Assembly: GCA_031549625.1 (NCBI GenBank)
Contig: JAVBPK010000131.1
Location: forward strand, 1-18,980
Length of the DNA stretch: 18,980 bases
Direction: 5' to 3'
Source of the DNA: JAISXK01 sp031549625
GTDB lineage: Bacteria; Bacillota; Clostridia; Christensenellales; CAG-138
Shown here in pieces: positions 8,015 through 15,114 of the stretch. The notes below the pieces were generated by a model, which saw only the letters and a program-made list of their open reading frames with translations, had not been told where the DNA came from and did not search any database. Numbering within the stretch: the stretch's first letter is position 1; each line of letters starts with the position of its first letter. The position numbers and the translations under genes were made by a program.

Positions 8015-9768
8015 GCAGGCTCTCCTCCCATCTGTATGTAGGAGATGCGCTGGTAGGTTTCGCAGTGCGCGATCAGCTCGTCATGGCTGCCGGCACCCTC
8101 CAGGCGGCCGTTTTCCAGCAAAAGGATGAGGTCGGCATGGCGAATGGCGCTGACGCGCTGGGAGATGATGATAGTGGTGGTTTGGCTGTACTCGGCTGCA
8201 ATGGCTTTGCGCAGCGCCGCGTCCGTGCGATAATCGAGGGCGCTCAGCGAGTCATCCAGCACGAGTATTTCTGGATTACCCGCCAAAGCGCGGGCGATCA
8301 ACAAACGCTGCTTTTGTCCGCCGCTCAGATTTGCGCCACGCACATCCAGCATGCTGTCGTATGCGTCGGGCAAGCTTTGTATAAATGTATCGATTTGCGC
8401 TATGCGGGCAGCCTTTTCGACGTCTTCACGCGGAATATCGCGCAGAAAGGAAATGTTTTCATAGATGCTTTCCTGCAATAATACGTCGTTTTGAAAGGCG
8501 ACGCCAAATTTATGGCGCAAAGCTTGGAGCGGGATGCCGCGGATATCGTCGCCATTTATGCGAATATGGCCGCTGTCCACATCATAAAAACGCAACAGCA
8601 AGCTGATTAAGGTGGTCTTGCCGCTGCCGGTTGGGCCGATGATGCCGAGTGTTTGCCCGCGCTTCAGCGCGAAGGAGATATCGGAAAGCGTACTGTCACC
8701 AAGCTGCGCGCCTGCCGATGCGCCAGAAGCGGGAACGGCGGCTTCGCTTTTATATGTGAAACATACATTTTCACAAGAAATATGAAAATCGGTTGCTATG
8801 GAGTCGTATTCCGCTTCTTGGTTGCCAACGGGCAGGTTCATGATCTCCGATATACGCTGTGCGGAAGCGCTGCCCTTTGACCACAGTACAAATATTTTCG
8901 TGATGGACAATACGGCGTTTAATATAATGGTGAAGTAAGAAAGAAATGCCATGATCTTTCCGGGCTGCGTAAGCCCAAGATTCACGCGGAACGCGCCTAC
9001 CAATATGACCAACATGAATCCCATGTTTAAAAAGAGGCCCATGGCCGGATTGGTGACGGCCATAACGGTGCCGGCTTTCGTCTCGGCGTCACATACGATG
9101 GTATTGGCATCGTCAAACCGGCCGGCTTCTTGTTCGGATTTGGAAAGCGCTTTTATAACGCGCACACCCAGCGCATTTTCGCGGACAATGCGTACAAGCG
9201 CGTCGATGCGCGTTTGTGAATGTCTGTAGAGCGGAATGCCTTTTTTTGTGACAAGGAATACGATGAGGCTCAACAGTGGAATCATGCACAAAAGAACCAG
9301 GGCCAAATATGGTTCGAGCGTAAAGGCAAATATGGTTCCGCCCAGCACGAGAAGCGGCGCGCGAATGCCGAGCCGCTGCATTTTATCTACCAACTGGTGC
9401 ACATTGTACGTATCGTTTGTGAGGCGAGAAACCATGGAAGCGATGGAGTATTGGTCCCGCTGCGCGGCGGGGAGGTACGAGATATGCGTGAACAGGTCGT
9501 GGCGAAGGGCTTGCGTAAAATCTTTTGAATTGCCGGCGGCCATTCTGTTCGCGCGGATATTGAACGTTACGGCTATGACGGAAAACAAAACCATGCTCAA
9601 ACCACACAGCACAATGTTTCGCATATCGCCGGTTGGCATGATATCATCGATCAGGTATGCCAGCAGCCAGGGCAGTATGAGATCCATCATTGTGCCTATG
9701 AATTTGATTATGACGCCAAATGTGATGCGGCTTACGAAGGGCTTTAAGTACGTCCGAATGGTATTCAT
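8011..9768 (-). CDS. ABC exporter subunit A (transmembrane plus ATPase; BmrC/LmrC-like)
   Basis: A 585-residue half-transporter, first gene of the exporter operon. The membrane domain is followed by an ATPase with Walker A GPTGSGKTT (about 375-383), intact signature LSGGQKQR, Walker B ILVLDDSLSALD, and an H-loop region IIISQRVSAI. The catalytic Glu after Walker B is replaced by Asp and the H-loop His by Gln. The subunit therefore supplies the good signature but a degenerate catalytic site, fitting a heterodimer with the downstream gene. The start ATG 9768 has AAAGGAT upstream. Its promoter carries a perfect AAACGTTT-core palindrome, which places it in the same regulon as the phosphatase and importer operons. 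The substrate is unknown. Confidence 0.92.
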   Translation of the reverse strand: MNTIRTYLKPFVSRITFGVIIKFIGTMMDLILPWLLAYLIDDIMPTGDMRNIVLCGLSMVLFSVIAVTFNIRANRMAAGNSKDFTQALRHDLFTHISYLPAAQRDQYSIASMVSRLTNDTYNVHQLVDKMQRLGIRAPLLVLGGTIFAFTLEPYLALVLLCMIPLLSLIVFLVTKKGIPLYRHSQTRIDALVRIVRENALGVRVIKALSKSEQEAGRFDDANTIVCDAETKAGTVMAVTNPAMGLFLNMGFMLVILVGAFRVNLGLTQPGKIMAFLSYFTIILNAVLSITKIFVLWSKGSASAQRISEIMNLPVGNQEAEYDSIATDFHISCENVCFTYKSEAAVPASGASAGAQLGDSTLSDISFALKRGQTLGIIGPTGSGKTTLISLLLRFYDVDSGHIRINGDDIRGIPLQALRHKFGVAFQNDVLLQESIYENISFLRDIPREDVEKAARIAQIDTFIQSLPDAYDSMLDVRGANLSGGQKQRLLIARALAGNPEILVLDDSLSALDYRTDAALRKAIAAEYSQTTTIIISQRVSAIRHADLILLLENGRLEGAGSHDELIAHCETYQRISYIQMGGEPA

Positions 9769-9781
9769 TTTGCTATCCTTT

Positions 9782-9797
9782 GCGAAAACGTTTTCAC
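9782..9797. promoter_or_regulatory. LacI-type operator 3 (ABC exporter)
   Basis: Contains a perfect 12-bp palindrome GAAAACGTTTTC at 9784-9795, about 20 bp past the -10 box of the exporter promoter and 16 bp before the exporter start codon. Repressor bound here would block transcription. Confidence 0.7.
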
Positions 9798-9808
9798 TCT
9801 ATCATATT

Positions 9809-9838
9809 ATTATATGGCTGTTGTGATTTGTATGTCAA
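9809..9838 (-). promoter_or_regulatory. Sigma-A-type promoter of the ABC exporter operon
   Basis: On the minus strand, consensus TTGACA (9833-9838) and consensus TATAAT (9809-9814) are separated by 18 bp. The leader is short, about 35 nt. Confidence 0.82.
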
Positions 9839-9899
9839 GACTTGCGGCGGGTAATATATGGTGGTATGTATCATAGATAAACAGCGCGCGCCTCATGCG

Positions 9900-9929
9900 T
9901 TGACAAGCGATAAAGCGGTATAGTATAAT
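9900..9929 (+). promoter_or_regulatory. Sigma-A-type promoter of the PHP-HAD-PGM operon
   Basis: TTGACA (9900-9905) and TATAAT (9924-9929) are separated by 18 bp. It faces away from the exporter promoter, so the 270-bp intergenic region drives both operons. Confidence 0.82.
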
Positions 9930-9933
9930 GCTC

Positions 9934-9949
9934 ACGGAAACGTTTACGT
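9934..9949. promoter_or_regulatory. LacI-type operator 4 (PHP-HAD-PGM operon)
   Basis: ACGGAAACGTTTACGT, a 16-bp near-perfect palindrome (only the fourth base from each end fails to pair), centred about 12 bp past the -10 box. It is the most symmetric of the sites over 16 bp. Confidence 0.7.
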
Positions 9950-10038
9950 AACTTAAGGCGAACGATTCTGCCACTTCTCACTATTAAAATATCAAGGGAT
10001 AATATTTGATTCCGCAGCGGGCAACAGGAGGGAAGGCC

Positions 10039-10785
10039 GTGGAGAAATTATATAAATTTGATCTGCATATGCATACGGGTGAAACGAGCAAGTGTGGCCG
10101 TATTCCGGCGCGTACGCTGGTAGATACCTATCACGCGCTTGGCTATGACGGCATTGTCATTACAGACCATTTACACGCGGAATATATTGATTTTTTATAT
10201 TGCAGAGATGATTGGGATACCTGCGTCGACCGTTTTTTGGACGGCTATCACAGGGCAAAGCAGCGTGGCGATGAAGTGGGCTTGCAGGTTGTTCTGGGAT
10301 GTGAACTGCGCTTTGCGGAAAACGATAACGATTATCTTTTGTATGGGATCGACGAAAGCTTCTTGCGCGAAAACCCGTACATGTTCCGCATGGGGCCGCA
10401 AGCTTTTTATGAAGCGTTTCATAACGATATCATTATCATTCACGCGCATCCTTCCCGTGCAAAAAACGAATTTGTGCGCCACGACTGCGTACATGGCGTA
10501 GAACTTGTAAACAGCCATCCCGAGCATGCAAACTACAACGACATGACGTTCGAACTGTGCAAAAAATATCCGCATTTGCATCGCCTGTGTGGTTCTGATG
10601 TGCACAGAAAAGGAGAAGAGGGCCGGGTTTGGGTGGAATTCGACATACCGATCACCGATTCTTTCCAATTAAAAAGCGCCATTGAACGCCGCGGTTACAC
10701 GCTGGGCGGCAGATTTGCTGAAGATCAAGCGGTATTCGCGGCGGCAGACGCGTATTTTGGCAAAGCGCAAAAGTCTTTTTCATAA
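10039..10785 (+). CDS. PHP-domain metal-dependent phosphoesterase
   Basis: A 248-residue protein of the polymerase-and-histidinol-phosphatase family, which hydrolyses phosphoesters with a di- or trinuclear metal site. Expected ligands are visible in order: DLHMHT (His10, His12), ITDH (Asp43, His44), LGCEL (Glu89), IIHAHPSR (His135, His137), NSHPEH (His160, His163) and CGSDVH (Asp187, His189). The start is GTG 10039, with AGGAGG seven bases upstream; the frame also opens at TTG 10006, but that lacks a comparable site. It is the first gene of an operon with three HAD hydrolases and a phosphoglycerate-mutase-like enzyme, which supports a small phosphorylated substrate rather than DNA. The substrate is not known. 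Confidence 0.9.
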   Translation: MEKLYKFDLHMHTGETSKCGRIPARTLVDTYHALGYDGIVITDHLHAEYIDFLYCRDDWDTCVDRFLDGYHRAKQRGDEVGLQVVLGCELRFAENDNDYLLYGIDESFLRENPYMFRMGPQAFYEAFHNDIIIIHAHPSRAKNEFVRHDCVHGVELVNSHPEHANYNDMTFELCKKYPHLHRLCGSDVHRKGEEGRVWVEFDIPITDSFQLKSAIERRGYTLGGRFAEDQAVFAAADAYFGKAQKSFS

Positions 10786-10818
10786 ACGGCACACAAACAA
10801 TAGCGGAAGGGGTTTCAT

Positions 10819-11556
10819 ATGCAGAATAACATTGATGCGATTTTCTTTGACGTGGGCGCGACTTTGCGCGTGGTGGTGAAGGACGAAAGCTTTGCGAAGG
10901 CCGCCGAGCAAGAATTGATGCGCCTGGTGGAGGCGAAAGAACCGCATGATCTTTTCTTTGAAAAGCTTGAAGAAAACTGGAAGGCATATCGAAAGCACGC
11001 GAAAGTGACGCTGCTCGACATTTCTGAGATGGAGCTTTGGCTGCACTGGCTTTTGCCGGATTATCCGCCGGAACTTATCGCGCGCCATGCGGGCCGCTTA
11101 ACGCGGCTATGGCGCGACCATGATGGCAGGCGCGTGCCAAGGGCAGGCGTAAAGGAAACCATTCAAGAGCTGGCGCGCCGGGGATATGTTTTGGGCATTA
11201 TTGCCAATACGATCACGGAGTCAGAAATTCCGGATTGGATGGTCGAAGACAATGTGGCGCACTATTTTAAAAGCGTATTGCTGTCTTCCAAGGTGCGCTT
11301 GCGCAAGCCCGATCCCGCCATCTACCTGCTGGCGGCGCGTACTTTAGGCGTCAAGCCGGAAAACTGCGCGTATATCGGCGACAATCCCAAGCGTGATGTG
11401 GAAGGGACTTTTGCGGCTGGTTATGGCATGATGATTCGTATCGACGACGTCGCAAAGGGCATGCCGGAAGTGCCGAGCGAAACATGCACGCCTCACCATA
11501 TTATCTACGAAATACCAGAACTGCTACAAATTTTTCCAGACAGAAACAGGAGTTAA
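10819..11556 (+). CDS. HAD-superfamily hydrolase 2 (motif II Ser replaced by Ala)
   Basis: A 245-residue HAD hydrolase with C1 cap. Motif I is FFDVGATL (Asp11), motif II is GIIANTI, motif III is RLRKPDPAIY, and motif IV is AYIGDNPKRDV. Two departures stand out. The second Asp of motif I is Gly, as in all five paralogs here. The motif II Ser/Thr that normally binds the phosphoryl group is Ala, which is unique among the five. Activity may therefore be reduced or altered. The start ATG 10819 follows GGAAGGGG, 33 bp after the PHP gene. It belongs with HAD3 and HAD4 through a shared PDW motif after motif II (EIPDWMVED) and GDN in motif IV. Confidence 0.9.
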   Translation: MQNNIDAIFFDVGATLRVVVKDESFAKAAEQELMRLVEAKEPHDLFFEKLEENWKAYRKHAKVTLLDISEMELWLHWLLPDYPPELIARHAGRLTRLWRDHDGRRVPRAGVKETIQELARRGYVLGIIANTITESEIPDWMVEDNVAHYFKSVLLSSKVRLRKPDPAIYLLAARTLGVKPENCAYIGDNPKRDVEGTFAAGYGMMIRIDDVAKGMPEVPSETCTPHHIIYEIPELLQIFPDRNRS

Positions 11557-11562
11557 CGGCTT

Positions 11563-12336
11563 ATGATCGACGATGTACGGTATCTGTTTTTTGATGTTGG
11601 CGATACGCTGCGCATCACACGCAATATTCCTGAACACAGGAAAGCGGCAAAACAGCGCGTAGCGGAAATTCTCGGCGTACAGGAAGACCCGGAAGTGTTT
11701 GCGGAACGATTGGACGCCCGGTATGACGAATATCGCAAATGGGCCACAACTTCTTGGATAGAACTCAACGAAGCGGATTTGTGGACAAAATGGCTTGTGC
11801 CAGAGCTTTGCGCCGAACTGGTAAAGGAAAACGCTGTGGAATTGACGTTTTTATTCCGGCAGTTTAAAGGCCTGCGCTTTGTAGCGGAACATGCCATGGA
11901 AGTGGTGCAAGAACTTACAAAACGCGGCTATAAGCTGGGCATTATCAGCAATGTCATCACCTCGCGCGAATTGCCGGATTGGATAGAAGAAGACGGTTTC
12001 ACACCGTATTTCAATCCCGTCGTACTTTCTTCGCTGACAGGTATCCGCAAGCCCAATCCGGAGATATTCCACATCGCTTTGCGCGAAGCGGATATCGATG
12101 CCCGCTACTGCGCGTATATTGGCGATAATGTGGAGCGCGACCTGGGTGGAGCGGAAGCCGCCGGTTTTGGCATGAAAATACTGATCGACCATAAACACGC
12201 TGTAGACCGCAGCACATTTTCAGAAAAAACGAGGCCGGACGCTATCATCGATTCCTGCTTGGACCTCTTAGACCTTTTTCCCGCCTGCCCGAGCATTTCT
12301 GCTGATGCAACCCAGTTCCATTGGGACAAAAATTGA
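11563..12336 (+). CDS. HAD-superfamily hydrolase 3
   Basis: A 257-residue HAD hydrolase. Motif I is FFDVGDTL (Asp11, Gly at +2), motif II is GIISNVI, motif III is GIRKPNPEIF, and motif IV is AYIGDNVERDL. The C1 cap holds RYDEYRKW and DLWTKWLVPEL, closely matched by HAD4 (RYEGYRKW, LFTKWLLPEY), so the two are tandem duplicates. The start ATG 11563 lies six bases after the HAD2 stop, with CAGGAG upstream. It presumably dephosphorylates a small metabolite. The substrate is unknown, but the duplicated set suggests related substrates or sequential steps. Confidence 0.91.
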   Translation: MIDDVRYLFFDVGDTLRITRNIPEHRKAAKQRVAEILGVQEDPEVFAERLDARYDEYRKWATTSWIELNEADLWTKWLVPELCAELVKENAVELTFLFRQFKGLRFVAEHAMEVVQELTKRGYKLGIISNVITSRELPDWIEEDGFTPYFNPVVLSSLTGIRKPNPEIFHIALREADIDARYCAYIGDNVERDLGGAEAAGFGMKILIDHKHAVDRSTFSEKTRPDAIIDSCLDLLDLFPACPSISADATQFHWDKN

Positions 12337-12350
12337 AAGGAGCCATACCC

Positions 12351-13118
12351 ATGCCTCATGATATTCAAGCCATCTATTTTGACCTAGGAAACACACTGCG
12401 CATTCTTCATAAAGACCCTGCCCACCAGGCAGCGGCAAAAGTAAAATTTGCGGAACTAGCAGGCACGGATTTGAGCCCCGACGCTTTCCTGGAAATGATT
12501 AACTATCGTTATGAAGGGTATCGCAAATGGTGCTTTACGACTGAGATAGAGGCCACCGAACAAGAATTGTTCACCAAGTGGCTGCTCCCCGAATACCCCC
12601 GCGACCGGATTTTGCAAAACGCAAAAGATATGGCGTACCAATACCGCCAAACCACCGGCATTCGCTATCTTGCGCCGAACGCGGAGATGGTTATCAAAAC
12701 ATTGCACGAACGCGGTTATAAACTTGGTATCATCAGCAACCTGATTACTTCCGATGAAGTGCCGGATTGGCTGGCCGCATCCGGCCTGAAGGGCTATTTT
12801 GACCCTGTTATACTTTCCTGTGTTTGCGGTTTACGCAAGCCGGGGACAGCCATATTCGATCTGGCCTGCAAAAAATCCGGCATTGCGCCGAAGAATTTGG
12901 CTTTTGTGGGCGACAATCTCAATCGCGATATACCTGGCTCGAAAGCGGCAGGCTACGCGGTCAGCGTACTATATATTACGCCGGAAAAACTTTCCAAGAA
13001 ACCCATCAATGACATCAACAGGCCGGAAGCGGTTATTCATCGTTTTATCGAACTGCTGGAACTGTTTCCGGGGAATCATTCTGTGAATGAAGCATTTATG
13101 ACTCCTGAAAACGAGTAG
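12351..13118 (+). CDS. HAD-superfamily hydrolase 4
   Basis: A 255-residue HAD hydrolase, paralog of HAD2 and HAD3. Motif I is YFDLGNTL (Asp11, Gly at +2), motif II is GIISNLI, motif III is GLRKPGTAIF, and motif IV is AFVGDNLNRDI. DLGN-type motif I also occurs in YihX-like glucose-1-phosphate phosphatases, so the missing second Asp does not rule out activity. The start ATG 12351 follows AAGGAG. An in-frame TTG at 12321 would overlap HAD3 and is rejected. The gene ends in TAG at 13116-13118, directly at a run of eight G that leads into the next gene. Confidence 0.91.
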   Translation: MPHDIQAIYFDLGNTLRILHKDPAHQAAAKVKFAELAGTDLSPDAFLEMINYRYEGYRKWCFTTEIEATEQELFTKWLLPEYPRDRILQNAKDMAYQYRQTTGIRYLAPNAEMVIKTLHERGYKLGIISNLITSDEVPDWLAASGLKGYFDPVILSCVCGLRKPGTAIFDLACKKSGIAPKNLAFVGDNLNRDIPGSKAAGYAVSVLYITPEKLSKKPINDINRPEAVIHRFIELLELFPGNHSVNEAFMTPENE

Positions 13119-13125
13119 GGGGGGG
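13118..13125 (+). promoter_or_regulatory. Homopolymeric G8 tract acting as ribosome binding site region
   Basis: Eight consecutive G bases start in the HAD4 stop codon and end seven bases before the ATG at 13133. The run can pair with the anti-Shine-Dalgarno region only partly. No better site precedes this start. Confidence 0.5.
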
Positions 13126-13132
13126 TAGCAAT

Positions 13133-14704
13133 ATGAAAAAACAAGATCGTGGAGGCCTGCGCCTTGCCGAAGCTGTGCGGTGCGCTTATCAAAAAGAACA
13201 GACCGATTACTATCTGGAGCCGATGGTGTTGCTGGACGAAAACGGCGCGCCTGTTGGCAAAGTGCAGGACGGGGACGCCGTGGTATTTTGCTGCCGCAGG
13301 GGCGAACGTGAAATTGAGCTGACGGATGCGTTTACGGCAGAGGACTTTCCGTATTTCAAGCGCAAGAGATTAACGGAACTGGATTTTGTCATATTGACGA
13401 TGTATCACGAAAAATATAAGGATTTGCCCATCGCGTTTGCGCCCGCGAAAGTGGCGGAAACGTTGGGGGAATGCGTCAGCCAGGCCGGGCTGACACAGCT
13501 GCATTGCGCGGAATCGGAAAAATTCGCGCATGTCACTTACTTTTTAAATGGCGGCAATAACCAGCCGTTTGCTGGCGAAGACGATATCCGTATTTCATCA
13601 CCCAAGGGAATAGCGTTTGACGAAAAACCGGAATTGAGTTTGCCGGAAGTGGCGGCCGAAATACGCAAAGGCCTTATAAAGGGCTATGACTTCATTGCGA
13701 CAAACTTTGCAAACGGCGACGTTATTGGGCATACGGCCAACGATGAAGCAAAAGTAGCTTGCGCGGCGCATGTTGACCGCTATTTAGGCGAAGTGCTTGA
13801 AGAGGCGAAGCGCCAAGATTATGTTGTAGCCATTACTGCGGATCACGGCAATCTCGAAGTGCTGCATACGCCGGAGGGAAAACCGCATGTGGCGCATACA
13901 TCCGCTCTGGTGCCGTTTATACTGATTGACCCGCGCACGGGCCAGATTGCAGGGGTGAAGGACGGAAGCCTTGGCGATGTCGCGCCGACGATGCTCCATA
14001 TTTTGGGCTTGCCCCAGCCAAAGAGTATGGCAGGCCAGTCGTTGCTAACGGGATCAGGGCCGGAGGCTGGTCACAGGCTTTTATTGATTATATTGGATGG
14101 GTGGGGACTGGGCACACAAGACAGCAGCAACCCGGTCTTTTTAGCGGATACGCCTGTTTGGGATGCATTGACGGCAAAACCATATGCAAAGCTGCATGCT
14201 TCAGGAGAAGCGGTGGGCCTGCAAGCGGGTAAGCCGGGGAATTCCGAAGCGGGGCATATCAATATCGGCGCCGGGCGTGTTGTTATGCAGGATGACGTCC
14301 GGCTGGACCTTGCCATGAAGGACGGCTCTTTTGAAAACAATGAAGTGTTCCGCCGCACGTTGCGTGACGTAAAGGCGCGAGGCAAGCACTTGCATTTATT
14401 AGGGCTGCTGACAAAGAAATCATCACATGGTTCTGTGGATTATCCTTTGGCCCTCTTAAAAATGGCGAAGGAAGAGGGGCTAAGCGAAGCATATGTACAT
14501 ATCATATTTGACGGCCGCAGCACAGCACCGGGCAGCGCGCCCGTTCTGCTGGAGGAATTTGAGGAACAGATGAACGACATTGGCATCGGCCTGGTCGTGG
14601 ATGGCGTTGGGCGGGGAATTGCGCTGGATCGTGATGGAAATTACGGGAAAATACAGAAAGCTTATGAGGCTATGGTTTTAGGAAAGGGACATTCCTATAG
14701 CTGA
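13133..14704 (+). CDS. Circularly permuted cofactor-independent phosphoglycerate mutase-like enzyme
   Basis: A 523-residue alkaline-phosphatase-superfamily enzyme related to iPGM (GpmI), which interconverts 3- and 2-phosphoglycerate through a phosphoserine. The segment order is swapped. Residues 8-305 match the usual C-terminal part: GKVQDGDAVVF, AESEKFAHVTYF, NFANGDVIGH, ITADHGN, AHTSALVPF. A short GSGPEAG linker follows. Residues 315-523 match the usual N-terminal part: LLLIILDGWG, ASGEAVGL, GNSEAGHINIGAGR, LHLLGLL, DGR, GRGIALDRD, ending AMVLGKGHSYS. Metal ligands are present (Asp196, His200, Asp237, His238, His255, Asp322), as are the catalytic Ser371 and substrate residues Arg56, Arg59, Lys130, His432, Arg462, Arg494 and Arg500. 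The usual Asp after Arg462 is Ser463, and the SDGG loop reads TKKS. The total length is normal for iPGM (about 510). It is the last gene of the PHP-HAD operon. The substrate may be phosphoglycerate or a related phospho-acid. Confidence 0.92.
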   Translation: MKKQDRGGLRLAEAVRCAYQKEQTDYYLEPMVLLDENGAPVGKVQDGDAVVFCCRRGEREIELTDAFTAEDFPYFKRKRLTELDFVILTMYHEKYKDLPIAFAPAKVAETLGECVSQAGLTQLHCAESEKFAHVTYFLNGGNNQPFAGEDDIRISSPKGIAFDEKPELSLPEVAAEIRKGLIKGYDFIATNFANGDVIGHTANDEAKVACAAHVDRYLGEVLEEAKRQDYVVAITADHGNLEVLHTPEGKPHVAHTSALVPFILIDPRTGQIAGVKDGSLGDVAPTMLHILGLPQPKSMAGQSLLTGSGPEAGHRLLLIILDGWGLGTQDSSNPVFLADTPVWDALTAKPYAKLHASGEAVGLQAGKPGNSEAGHINIGAGRVVMQDDVRLDLAMKDGSFENNEVFRRTLRDVKARGKHLHLLGLLTKKSSHGSVDYPLALLKMAKEEGLSEAYVHIIFDGRSTAPGSAPVLLEEFEEQMNDIGIGLVVDGVGRGIALDRDGNYGKIQKAYEAMVLGKGHSYS

Positions 14705-14728
14705 TATCCATGCCGTGTATCCTTATCA

Positions 14729-14762
14729 TGTTATACCGGGCGAGCAACCGCCCGGTATAACA
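14729..14762 (+). terminator. Perfect 14-bp hairpin after the permuted PGM gene (terminator or attenuator)
   Basis: TGTTATACCGGGCG and its exact reverse complement flank the 6-nt loop AGCAAC, starting 24 bp past the stop codon. The stem is GC-rich at the loop end. It is not followed by a T run on either strand, so it may stabilise the mRNA 3' end or terminate by another route. Confidence 0.55.
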
Positions 14763-14952
14763 ACACAGAACTGCGCACTCATACGTTTGCGTTGGAAGAT
14801 GTTGGCTACGCAGAAACCAAGGGATATTTTTGTATTGGTGAAAGGCAAAATCGATGCCGTCGTACGAGATGCTTTTTATTCTTTCGGTAAGTGGCTAAAT
14901 TGCTTGATTTTTCTGGGGCCATTGTTGTATAGCATAAAAAGAAATATTTCGT

Positions 14953-14981
14953 TTGACAAACTGTGATAAAGCTTTTATAAT
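14953..14981 (+). promoter_or_regulatory. Consensus sigma-A-type promoter of the HAD5-importer operon
   Basis: Exact TTGACA (14953-14958) and exact TATAAT (14976-14981) with a 17-bp spacer. Such a strong promoter would need repression, which operator 5 can provide. Confidence 0.87.
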
Positions 14982-14991
14982 ATATCTAACA

Positions 14992-15007
14992 ACGGAAACG
15001 TTTGCGG
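14992..15007. promoter_or_regulatory. LacI-type operator 5 (HAD5-importer operon)
   Basis: ACGGAAACGTTTGCGG, sharing ACGGAAACGTTT with operator 4 and centred about 18 bp past the -10 box. Confidence 0.7.
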
Positions 15008-15114
15008 AATTTGCCGCTATCTACATATTTTATCGATACAATTACTTTATTTAATCGGCTATCTTATTTTCATTGATTACAATTCCGAAAAAGCAGGGGC
15101 GAGGTGCGTTTTTT

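Larger units (their letters stand above)
14705..15114. other. Intergenic region between the permuted PGM and HAD5
   Basis: About 410 bp holding a strong hairpin (14729-14762), a consensus promoter (14953-14981), operator 5 and a leader of about 125 nt before HAD5. An open frame at 14715-14966 has no ribosome binding site, begins inside the hairpin region and encodes nothing recognisable; it is not called a gene. Confidence 0.6.

Noticed and set aside
10006..10038. Upstream TTG start of the PHP gene
   Set aside because: The strong AGGAGG lies inside this extension and correctly precedes GTG 10039, and the family N-terminus begins at the GTG.
13133..14704. Permuted PGM as two fused partial genes or an assembly chimera
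   Set aside because: The two parts are complementary, not redundant, together give one complete set of active-site residues, and the frame is unbroken with normal operon spacing on the upstream side.
14780..14794. Possible extra operator ATACGTTTGCGTT
   Set aside because: Only the right half matches the motif. The left half fails and there is no promoter next to it. Similar partial matches occur inside coding sequence (for example near 15528).
14715..14966. An 83-residue plus-strand frame after the permuted PGM
   Set aside because: GTG start without a ribosome binding site, overlaps the hairpin and the -35 box of the next promoter, and matches no family.
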